Of a DNA stretch of 64,000 bases, positions 37,219-45,532 are shown piece after piece. The position numbers were made by a program, and so were the translations under genes. Source of the stretch: Plasmodium brasilianum. Lineage: Eukaryota; Apicomplexa; Aconoidasida; Haemosporida; Plasmodiidae. The stretch's first letter is position 1. Each line of letters opens with the position of its first letter. Where the stretch lies: contig NC_090124.1 of assembly GCF_023973825.1 (NCBI RefSeq), positions 1,729,501 to 1,793,500 of the forward strand. Reading direction: 5' to 3'. A model generated the notes under the pieces. That model had not been told where the DNA came from. It searched no databases and saw only the letters and a program-made list of their open reading frames with translations.

Positions 37219-38398
37219 CGCCTTTCGCATCTCCGCCAAAAATGTAACCTAGCGGTAAGTACATATACATACAAATATTAACACACACACAAATATGCGC
37301 ACACATACAAATACGCATACAAATAAGCATATACATATATGTACACATTTTCATGCACATCCCCTGCTTTTGTTAACTTCTTTTTTCCTTTTTTCGAATA
37401 GATTTATGTCTTAGTGCCAGGTATGTACTCCTGAATATATATATAAGATCATACACATGTATTTATATACATACATTCTTATATCCATATGGCTCATCCG
37501 CGTATATAAGCAGCTTATGTAATACCTAAGCCCAGAAGCATTTACGCAAATATGAGTATTTTTTTTTTTTTTTTTTTTCTTTTTAAATGCGCATTGCTGC
37601 TCCCCTCTGCTTCAATAAAGGAGATTGTTTATTTAAATTTTTTTTTTAAATTTTAAACATTTTAACATTTTAACATTTTAAACATTTTAAACATATTAAC
37701 ATTTTAAACACTTCAACATTTTAAACATTTTAAACATATTAACATTTTAAACATATTAACATTTTAAACACTTCAACATTTTAAACATTTTAACATTTTA
37801 AACACTTCAACATTTTAAACATTTTAACATTTTAAACATTTTAACATTTTAAACATTGAAAAGTTTAAAATCTAGCACTTGAAAAAAAAAAAAAAATCGT
37901 AAACAAATTGTACAAGCAAAAATTATAATTTAAGTCAAAATTAAACATAAAATAAAAATACAGAAGGGAGGTAAAATGTGGTGCTTTGTAACGACAGTGT
38001 ACTCGACTTGCAGTAGTTGAGGAAGGAACGCACGTCAGTTTGCAACTCCGAGGAGAGCAACACAGTTATTAAGGAAAAGAAGAAAATGAGAAAAAGAGAA
38101 GTACAAAAAAGAAAAGCTTAAAAAGAGGGAGAAAAAAAGTAAAGCGCAAAAAAGAGAAGAAAAAAAGGCGCTAAAAGGAAAAAAAAATAAATTAAAGAGC
38201 TAAAAAATTGAAAGGAATATACGCGCGCCCTGACCAGATATATATGTAAGCATGAATAAATGAAAAAGAGGACTTCTCAGAAAAACGAAAAGCCGATCCA
38301 AGCAGTTAGAAGCAGTTCAAAAATGCATATGAATTTGTAACGGGATAAATTACTTCAATATTAATACCACTCCATTAATAATAGCGCGCCGCGAAAAA
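37219..38398. other. Intergenic between P12 and CTU1 with an ACATTTTAA repeat
   Basis: 37650-37862 is built from aacattttaaac units with cttcaacattttaaac variants. 38080-38210 is purine-rich. The region just before 38399 (agcgcgccgcgaaaa) is GC-richer leader sequence. No gene supported. Confidence 0.55.
37650..37862. repeat. Tandem repeat of acattttaa / cttcaacattttaaac
   Basis: Nested units of 10, 12 and 16 bp over about 210 bp. Confidence 0.8.
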
Positions 38399-39772
38399 AT
38401 GCTGTGCGAGGAGTGCAAGGATAAAAATGTTTGTATGGTAAAACCATCGAACAAGGCAAAATTATGCAAGGAGTGTTTCATTGAGTGCTTTGAAGAGGAG
38501 GTTCATACAACTATTTTGAAAAAAAATATGTTTGAAGAAAATGACAAAATTTGCATTGCTGTGTCAGGTGGAAAAGATTCGAGCGTTTTAGCGCATGTAC
38601 TTGTTCATATAAAAAAGAAATATAATTATAAATGGACTTTATTTTTGTTAGCTATTGATGAAGGGATTAAAGGATATCGTGATGACTCATTAAAAGTTGT
38701 GTATAAATTAGAAAAACTATACAATATACCATTAAAAATATTAAAGTTCGAAGATATCTTTTTATATACTATGGATGATGTGGTAAATTTTATTGGAAAG
38801 AAAAATAATTGTACAGTATGTGGTGTCTTTAGAAGACAAGCCATGGAAAAAGGAGCATTACTTTTTAATGCTACCAAATTAGTAACAGGACATAATGCAG
38901 ATGATTTGGCTGAAACTATATTAATGAACATGTGCAGGGGAGATATTGATAAGCTAGCTAAAAATATAACTAGTTTTAACACTCCTTTTTTTTCACCTTT
39001 TAGTGGTAATATGGCTGTTCATGAAAAACTGAACGTACAGGAGAGTTCGTTGAATAATATTAATGAGGATGCAAATGAAGAAAATGGAAAAACATTTACA
39101 CATTGTATGGACAGAATATGTACAGAGAAAGAGGAAAATACTGAAGGAGAGTGCATTGCGGATGGTAGAACGAAAAAGCGTTGTAAAGGTGGTGTTAGCG
39201 GAAGTAGTAGCATATATAGAAGCAATAGTAGCAGCTGTAGTCACAGCAGCGGACGTGATACTTATGCAAACACGGCTGAAGAGATATGCGAAAAGAGGAA
39301 CGATATGAGGAGAGAAGAATCGAGGGAGGAACCGATAGATAAAGCTCCTAAAAAGGAAAGGATTTTCTTTCTTCCGCGACTAAAACCACTAATGTGGTCA
39401 TACGAAAAAGAAATTGTTTTGTATGCTTTTCATTTAAAGCTAGATTACTTTAGCACAGAATGCACTTACTCACCTAATTCTTTCCGAGGAAATTTGAGAA
39501 GCTTTATTAAGGATATCGAAACTGTTAATCCTCAATTTATACTGAACATTATTCACTCATCTGAGTTTTTTTATATTCATACTGATAAAAAAAAAAAAAA
39601 AAAATTGCTGCAAGTGTGTGTCAAGTGTGGAGTATATACCTCAAACCAAATTTGCAAAGCGTGTCTTATCGTCGAGGGGTTGAAGAACTACACTGATAAT
39701 TCATTCCTTTACGGGAACAAAAAGAACAGCAAGAAGAGGATCTCTATAAAGTACGAGGGGGGAGAGGCGTAG
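38399..39772 (+). CDS. Cytoplasmic tRNA 2-thiolation protein 1 (CTU1/NCS6)
   Basis: Single exon, 457 residues. N-terminal zinc-binding cysteines (CEEC at 3-6, CKEC at 23-26) precede the PP-loop ATPase motif SGGKDS (56-61). Further conserved blocks are NNCTVCGVFRRQAMEKGA with its CxxC, and GHNADDLAETILMNMCRGD. The C-terminal half gives RLKPLMWSYEKEIVLYAF, ECTYSPNSFRGNLRSFIKDI and a second zinc motif (CVKCGVYTSNQICKAC). CTU1 adenylates and thiolates U34 in the wobble position of cytosolic Lys, Glu and Gln tRNAs, with CTU2 and the URM1 sulphur relay. A hydrophilic insertion of about 110 residues (about 205-315, Ser/Arg/Glu-rich) interrupts the enzyme between the ATPase core and the RLKPL block. 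The start is fixed by the first Cys pair. Confidence 0.93.
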   Translation: MLCEECKDKNVCMVKPSNKAKLCKECFIECFEEEVHTTILKKNMFEENDKICIAVSGGKDSSVLAHVLVHIKKKYNYKWTLFLLAIDEGIKGYRDDSLKVVYKLEKLYNIPLKILKFEDIFLYTMDDVVNFIGKKNNCTVCGVFRRQAMEKGALLFNATKLVTGHNADDLAETILMNMCRGDIDKLAKNITSFNTPFFSPFSGNMAVHEKLNVQESSLNNINEDANEENGKTFTHCMDRICTEKEENTEGECIADGRTKKRCKGGVSGSSSIYRSNSSSCSHSSGRDTYANTAEEICEKRNDMRREESREEPIDKAPKKERIFFLPRLKPLMWSYEKEIVLYAFHLKLDYFSTECTYSPNSFRGNLRSFIKDIETVNPQFILNIIHSSEFFYIHTDKKKKKKLLQVCVKCGVYTSNQICKACLIVEGLKNYTDNSFLYGNKKNSKKRISIKYEGGEA

Positions 39773-40167
39773 ATCCCCGCTCATCCTATGTGCGTGTGCA
39801 TGGGTATATACATATATGTACATTCGTGAGTGTTTATGAGCGTGTATGTGTGTACATTCGTGCATGTTTATAAGCGTGTATATGTGTATATTCGTACGTG
39901 TTTATATGTGTATATGTTCATGCGCGTGTGTGTATGTATGTTCACCGTATACAAGTAAATCTAAATTATGTTTCGACTGTATTATCTCCTGTAAAAATCC
40001 TGAACATTTTTTTTTTTTAAATAGCCAAGAGAAGTAAAGCTCATTTTATTCGTTACTCCTTTTATTTTACTATATTTTTTTACATTTTTTTCCTTCGTTG
40101 TTATACTATATTATACTATATTATACTATGTTATAGTGTACTATAATATATTATATTCAAATATATT
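39773..40167. other. Intergenic spacer, convergent 3' ends
   Basis: GTGTATATG-rich stretch at 39790-39940 followed by AT-rich DNA with a TTATACTATA repeat near 40100-40160. No gene seen. Confidence 0.5.
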
Positions 40168-40810
40168 TTATTCTTTTTTCTTCCACATGTTTCGCAATAT
40201 CTTGTATTGTCCATCCGCCCCAATATTCAGTGCAATGTCCAACGAACATTGTTCCATTCCCCCCTTATGGTCTTATTCTGTATAATTTTTTGTGTACATA
40301 CTCTTATGTTTTGGGACTTATATGTTTGTGCTATAATTGCAAAATGGTCCTTGTTTTCCTTAAAAATGGTGTAATTCAGAGCGTTTTGTTTATCTATATT
40401 TTTAATCATTTATTTATTTTATTTCATTTTTTTTATTCATTCATATGTACACATACATAAATATATGTACGTACGAATGTGCAGAAATTTAGCGAAATAA
40501 GTCATGTGTGCGAATTAACAGTATGAAGGTACACATTTCAGACATAAAACGAAGTATATTGTATCTCCGTTAATTATTAGTTTTTTAATGTTGTTCATTT
40601 TTTTTTTTTTTTTTCTTTTGGCATAATTTGTAAGATTAGCAATATTTTTATTAAAAGAGTTAAATTATTTTTTTTTTACCAAATTTTTAAATTCAATTGT
40701 TTATAGAGGGACCTTTTTTTTTTTTTTTTTTTTTTTTCCATTATTGGCACTCTACATTAGCTGTACAACTGATTGTCCTGTATGCCTCTAGACCCAACAG
40801 TTCGTTTGTC
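40168..40810 (-). CDS. Spliced gene with an apparent frameshift in the last exon; function unknown
   Basis: Exon 40810-40768 (TNELLGLEAYRTIS, donor T|GTACAG) joins in phase to 40393-onward (acceptor aaaaatatag): KQNALNYTIFKENKDHFAII, AQTYKSQNIRVCTQKIIQNK, TIRGEWNNVRWTLH and a stop at about 40230. From the run of six G (40264-40259 on this strand) another frame opens and is equally coding-like: GGMEQCSLDIALNIGADGQY, KILRNMWKKKE, stop at 40168. Reading the first frame up to the G run and the second after it would give a continuous C-terminus. So either there is an assembly or real indel at the homopolymer, or an unseen intron. The pattern of a hydrophobic strand, then R-G-x-W, vaguely recalls F-actin capping protein alpha, but this is weak. 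The 5' exons are not resolved. Confidence 0.42.
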
Positions 40811-40955
40811 TTTTTGTTGTTATATAATATATTTTATATGTAAAAAATTATTTGAACTAGGCTACGTTATTTCTTTGTTTTTTTAAGTTGGCAAGAATTT
40901 AAAATTTGACAATTTTAACTAGATAAATTTGCACAGCGTGGTGGATTATTATTAT

Positions 40956-40989
<34 letters not shown>

Positions 40990-41130
40990 ATACTCTTTTT
41001 CCCCAGTCGTCTTACTACACTATAGTTTAGTGTTCTGTGTTGTACTTCACTGTATTGTACTATAGTTTACTATTATATAGCATACTTTTTCTTTCTTTCT
41101 TTCTTTTTTTTTTTTTTTTTTTTCTTCCAA
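40811..41130. other. Intergenic / 5' region between divergent genes
   Basis: Poly-T blocks at 40965-40990 and 41107-41123. Earlier exons of the minus gene at 40168-40810 may reach in here. Confidence 0.4.
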
Positions 41131-41496
41131 ATGGGTAAAAAGAACGACAGTGCGGACTTAGTCAACAGCGCCTATGAATCATCCCTAAGCAAAGCAGAGG
41201 AGAATATAAAGAAAGGACAGTTAACTTTGAAAGAAGTGAAAGAAAGAAAAATTTACTTTAAGGATGTGGAGTTTAATGTAAAGAATCATATGAACGAGAT
41301 GACAAAATTGGTGAAGGAAGCAAAACTTATAAAGGCTTCAACAAGTAGTAACATAAAAGAATTTTACAACTCATTAATTAAATGCGATGAGCTTTTCGAT
41401 AAGCTATCAACAGATGATAGAAACTTAAGGATCGAAAAGATGTTTAGTGGTATTATTGAAGAGATAAACAGTAAATGCAAACCTGTGAATTTGTAG
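41131..41496 (+). CDS. Small coiled-coil protein, 121 residues, unknown function
   Basis: Single exon from a clear ATG (MGKKNDSADLVNSAYESSLS) to a TAG. Almost wholly helical with heptad-like spacing of Leu/Ile/Val: SKAEENIKKGQLTLKEVKER, VEFNVKNHMNEMTKLVKEAK and SNIKEFYNSLIKCDELFDKL. It has no signal peptide, membrane helix or low-complexity insert and looks well conserved, with high purine content on the coding strand. Size and helical pattern would suit a subunit of a larger complex such as a prefoldin-, kinetochore- or dynactin-type coiled coil; I do not assign a family. Confidence 0.7.
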   Translation: MGKKNDSADLVNSAYESSLSKAEENIKKGQLTLKEVKERKIYFKDVEFNVKNHMNEMTKLVKEAKLIKASTSSNIKEFYNSLIKCDELFDKLSTDDRNLRIEKMFSGIIEEINSKCKPVNL

Positions 41497-41555
41497 TAGG
41501 ACAAGAGTGCAAAGATAATACATATTTAAGTTTATGTTTTTGCGCTTATACTAAT

Positions 41556-42102
41556 TTTTCCAAGTGTATTATGTCCATGCTTGATCGTTTCTTGGCATCC
41601 CTAAAAGGAGAGTATTACGGCATAATAGCTCTTGTTTAAGTTTTTGTACCTTTCCATAATTCAGCAGTTAAGCAGTCAAAAAGTTGAGCAATCAAACAAT
41701 TTTCCCATTTTTTATATTTTCCATTAATTTTTTTTACATGCAAAGCAACACGTACAGACGTTTCCATAATATCCCGCTTCACATGGGTCATAACTAAACC
41801 CGATCCTCCGAACATACGAATGATCAAAAGGATAAACAAAACGTCCAACGGAAGAGAAAATAAATAAAATAATAAAATAATAAAATAATAAATTAAAAAA
41901 AATTACATACAATATAATATAATAAAATAATTGAAAAAAAAAGCTCAAATGAGAGGCGATCATAATATCAAAACGTTTAGCGTACTCAAGTTTTACTTCC
42001 TTCAATGGAATGAGATCAACAATCTGAGCATACGTGTGTGTGCGTGTGCGTGTGTATGTGTATGTGTATCTGTTTGTATGTGAGTACATGATGTTGTAGC
42101 GC
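41556..42102 (-). other. Exon-like segments downstream of the PTH-like gene
   Basis: Minus-strand pieces look coding. 42023 downwards, after a gctcag acceptor, reads IVDLIPLKEVKLEYAKRFDI MIASHLS. About 41845-41745 is open in two frames (GLVMTHVKRDIMETSVRVAL or IGFSYDPCEAGYYGNVCTCC) before a GTAAAA donor. After a ttttag acceptor near 41602 two further frames are open. The first piece would fit in phase 0 if the PTH-like exon used a GAT|GTGTAC donor at 42126 instead of running to its stop. So these may be 3' exons of that gene or a separate small gene. Confidence 0.35.
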
Positions 42103-42972
42103 CTACTTGTACATGTGCCTGTACACATCCAGTATGTATCTCCTTGTTGAGGTGTTTTCTTTAAAATGCTTTTGAGGCTCCATAGCAGGATATTTTTTTT
42201 TAAAAACAATGAAATTGGTAGTTACAAAATTTGCATTTAAAATTTTTTTATTAAAATATTCATCAGCCAACTGAAACGTTTTATAAAATACTTTATATTC
42301 CTGTTCAGTGATAGGCTCATGAAAGATTGAGTTAACTCCCGTGGATTGGTCATAATGTAATTTGTTTATACCAATATATAATTGTAAATAATTTGTATCA
42401 TTTAAATTATTTATTATATTAGAATTTAAAATATTATAAAAGTCTGATCCTAATTTTTCATGTATTTTTATGTAATTTTTAAATTTATATTTCCCAGTTG
42501 GTCTATAAGTGTCTGGTATTATAAAACAAATATTTTTTGGGTTATTATTATAATTTAAATAGCTTAACATATTTTTTATTGATTTACCAACATTATATTG
42601 AAAATTACTACAATTCTGAAGTAATGATATTATCGGTTTAATTAAAATTACATTATTCTTCTCACATATATAACTATTTATATTACTCGATTTAATCCAT
42701 TCACCAAAATTATATTTCCTGTTAAGGTAATCCACGTACATCAAGCTGATATCTCCCCTCTTGAAATTTGCTACGTTTTCTTTTCTTATTTCGTTTCCCA
42801 GCGCTATCAGAACTCTGCTTCCGCTTCCCATGTTGCTTCTTCTGCTGCTGCTAGTACTGATGCTTTTATCTTTATTTTTTTCTTTATTTTTTGTCCTTAT
42901 TTTTTCAAATTTCGCGAGCCGATGGACGGGCGCAGAACAAACACTTCCTTCCTCTAACAACGGAGCGTACAC
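42103..42972 (-). CDS. Peptidyl-tRNA hydrolase-like protein, degenerate active site
   Basis: 289 residues as a single exon; a shorter start (MGSGSRVLIALGNEIRKENV) lies at residue 48 and the preceding part is basic and Ser-rich, like an organelle leader. The order of elements follows bacterial-type Pth: strand VLIALGN with the Asn of the N-P-G motif, helix LMYVDYLNRKY, strand VILIKPIISLLQN, strand NICFIIPDTYRPTGKYKFKN (matching the D-x-x-L-P-x-G-x-x-x-x-K block) and YLQLYIGINK (the L-R-I-G-I-G strand). The catalytic His of the R-H-N-x-G motif is absent (FKRGDIS instead) and the G-H-N-G-L-K loop is replaced. So the hydrolase activity is doubtful; a structural or RNA-binding role is possible. 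Alternative 3' splicing at GAT|GTGTAC is discussed under 41556-42102. Confidence 0.55.
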   Translation of the reverse strand: MYAPLLEEGSVCSAPVHRLAKFEKIRTKNKEKNKDKSISTSSSRRSNMGSGSRVLIALGNEIRKENVANFKRGDISLMYVDYLNRKYNFGEWIKSSNINSYICEKNNVILIKPIISLLQNCSNFQYNVGKSIKNMLSYLNYNNNPKNICFIIPDTYRPTGKYKFKNYIKIHEKLGSDFYNILNSNIINNLNDTNYLQLYIGINKLHYDQSTGVNSIFHEPITEQEYKVFYKTFQLADEYFNKKILNANFVTTNFIVFKKKYPAMEPQKHFKENTSTRRYILDVYRHMYK

Positions 42973-43024
42973 TATGCTTTAAAATACTTTTCCCCCTTCA
43001 AGAGATTTTGCTTGACTTATTCAT

Positions 43025-43240
43025 GTAATAATAATAATGATGATGGTAATAATAATGATGGTAATAATAATGATGGTAATAATAATGATGATAATAATAA
43101 TGATGGTAATAATAATGATGGTAATAATAATGATGATAATAATAATAATGATGATAATAATAATAATGATGATAATAATAATAATGATGATAATAATAAT
43201 GATGATAATAATAATAATGATAATGATGATAGTAATAATA
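43025..43240. repeat. AATAATAATGATGGT / AATGATGAT triplet repeat
   Basis: 15-bp units aataataatgatggt at the left grading into aataataataatgatgat at the right. All plus-strand frames are open (Asn/Asp, Met/Ile) and so is poly-Ile on the minus strand; not taken as coding. Confidence 0.85.
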
Positions 43241-44302
43241 ATGCTCTCTTCTACCTTTTTACGAATTACACTTTGTCCTAATATACATGAAGGCACTCCT
43301 TTTCTAAGCCTTTTATCTGGGAGGTTATGAGTCAAGCAATAACGTATATGTTTGCACCTGCTAGTGTACTCGCTTGTACAACTACCTGTACTCCCTCTTC
43401 TACACGTGGGTGTATATGTATATGTTTACGAAACGATAGAAGAAAACATCCCCTAGAAAACAAGCACCTCCACAGACGTAAACCCACACCTAACAGACCT
43501 TTTTATAAATAACCACTGCTATGGAGTTTAAAGAAATAATTACTTCTATGGTGTATGTAAAAATAAAATACAACATTGACAGAGGCATAACTAGAGATAC
43601 TTATCCGAAATATAGTTACTACATAAAAATATGTTCCACATTTTGACTGAGAAAAAATATAAGAACATAATTTCATAATTTTTTATAATAGGTAAGAAAT
43701 TATAGAATTATATTATTCTTCTCTTTTCTCCTTATGTATCTTCTGCTCAATGTATATCTGCGGCGGTTGCATTTTAACCTGTTGCCCTGCTGAGTCTCGC
43801 TCACTTATACCCATTCATATATATTCACATTCACCTGTAGACACATACATAAATACATGTATATGCGTATATGCATATGTGTATATCCATATAAGCACTT
43901 CATGAAGAAGTATATTCATTTCAAATAAAATAAAAAAAAAAAAAATTACAGCAATTTGGTTTATACATACTTAAGGCATAGTTCTTTTATTTTGACTGCC
44001 TCATAGCGTTCTTTCGTTAAATGTACTATTTTCCTCATTTTTTTTTTTTTTTTTTTTTTTTTATGTGCTTGCTGGGATAATTACATGCTCAGATTGGCTA
44101 AATATTTTTGGTAACCGCTTATACATAAAAATTGGCCTAAAAGAGAACACAACTGTTTGATTTGAATTCGAATGGTAGTTGATTCTTTCATATTATTTTA
44201 TATCGTTCTGTTTTATCTTGTCAAATTTCGTACTATTTTATCCTACTCTTAGCACAGTTTTATTGTTTTTTTTACTTATTTTTTTTTGCTATATTTTTTT
44301 TC

Positions 44303-44424
44303 TTTTTTTTTATTTTTTCTTCATTTTTTCTTCATTTTTTCTTCATTTTTTCTTCATTGTTTCTTCATTTTTTCTTCATTGTTTCTTCATTTTTTCTTCA
44401 TTTTTTCTTCATTTTTTTTTTTTT
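44303..44424. repeat. TTTTTTCTTCA tandem repeat
   Basis: About ten 12-bp units of ttttttcttcat with a ttgtttcttcat variant, just upstream of the ORF at 44464. Confidence 0.8.
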
Positions 44425-44463
44425 TTATTTGTGCCATGTAGCCTTTATATCTGATTTAAGCGA

Positions 44464-44871
44464 ATGGTAAAAAAAATAAATGAATGTAGTGTTATACGCA
44501 CACGCATACAAGCAGTAAAACTAATAGTAGATTTTCGCTGTCAAGGATTTTTCTGTACACACATACGTATGCGCGTACCTAGGGGTACGTTAACATTTTT
44601 AAGCATTTTTTTATTAGCATTTGTAATACTCGCAATGTTTGTGAACAAATTAAAAAATAATTGTCAAAAAGGTAACAAGAAGATAAGATGTAAAAATACG
44701 CCAAGTATGAGAAATATGCAAAATTTAGCAAAATATGCAAAATTAGCAAAATATGCAAAATTAGTAAAATATGCAAAATTAGTAAAATATGCAAAATTAG
44801 CAAAATACGCAAAATTAGCAAAATACGCAAAATTAGCAAAATATGCAAAAGATACGAAAGATACAAAATAA
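44464..44871 (+). CDS. Candidate membrane protein with KLAKYA hexapeptide repeats
   Basis: 135-residue open frame from ATG to TAA. Residues 1-40 are basic; about 43-64 (GTLTFLSIFLLAFVILAMFV) form one clear transmembrane helix; then a Lys-rich segment NKLKNNCQKGNKKIRCKNTP. Eight 18-bp repeats follow, encoding Lys-Leu-Ala/Val-Lys-Tyr-Ala, then DTKDTK. If real it is a single-pass protein with a long cationic tail. The repeat is in frame with the upstream non-repetitive part, and the membrane segment is not explained by simple sequence. However, codon bias cannot be judged, and the region might be a non-coding minisatellite. No homologue known to me. Confidence 0.33.
   Translation: MVKKINECSVIRTRIQAVKLIVDFRCQGFFCTHIRMRVPRGTLTFLSIFLLAFVILAMFVNKLKNNCQKGNKKIRCKNTPSMRNMQNLAKYAKLAKYAKLVKYAKLVKYAKLAKYAKLAKYAKLAKYAKDTKDTK
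44710..44850 (+). repeat. 18-bp minisatellite (aaattagcaaaatatgca)
   Basis: Seven to eight copies, with gca/gta alternation changing Ala to Val in the KLAKYA reading. Confidence 0.88.
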
Positions 44872-45532
44872 GCAAAATAAATGAAACACTGTCTTTGCAA
44901 CACATGTAAAAAATACAATAATTTCTTAAAAGTTATTGCCCATGAATGTGTTGGCAAAAGTGCTTCTTTAAAATAAGAATTTTTTTTTTTTTTTTAATAT
45001 TTGTAAAAATAGTAAAATGAACAAGTTCTATTTTACGTTTTAAATTTGAGTCCAAACGGCAGGAATGCAGTTCATATGGTGTAGCAGCCCTTGATATGCA
45101 AAGCTATACACATATACACACAATTGTGTTAATATGTTCATGTATTCATATATTCATGTACGCATGTACTGATTAATACGCACGTCTTAATATATTTACC
45201 CATTGTCCGAACACGTATTGCTATTTCTTAAAAGTAGCATAACTGATACATTCTAATGTCTTTTCTTATTGCACGATCGGCGTTAGAATAGTTGTCTTTG
45301 TCACTATCGCATACTGTGTACTGCTGTCCGCTCACCGCTCACTTTACTTTGGGGCATTATAAAAACTTAGCAGTGCTCTTTATGTGCTAATTTTTTCAAT
45401 TTCGTTTACGCTTCATCGATTTATACTGCCTCCACTCTCTCCCTCCCTCCCTCTATCTATCTATCTATCTTTCTATTTTCTATCTGTATATCTATCCCTA
45501 TATATCTTTTTCTCCCTACGCTTATACATAAT
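44872..45532. other. Upstream region of the giant LRR gene
   Basis: AT-rich, becoming GC-richer from 45280. 45436-45500 is pyrimidine-rich (ctccctccctctatctatct). Probably promoter and 5' leader of the gene at 45533. Confidence 0.45.

Larger units (their letters stand above)
42973..44463. other. Intergenic with AATGATGGT repeats
   Basis: 43025-43240 is a triplet-based repeat. An open frame at 43327-43512 (MSQAITYMFAPASVLACTTT) is GC-richer than its surroundings but has no recognisable domain or coding bias, and I do not support it. 44040-44062 and 44266-44425 are poly-T and TTTTTTCTTCA repeats. Confidence 0.45.

Noticed and set aside
43012..43335. Asn/Asp and Met/Ile ORFs
   Set aside because: Triplet repeat open in all frames, no flanking coding sequence or splice evidence.
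43327..43512. 61-codon plus-strand frame MSQAITYMFAPASVLACTTT
   Set aside because: GC-richer than its flanks but contains no domain, has unusual Thr/Pro/His/Arg content for this genome and lies in the expected upstream region of the PTH-like gene.
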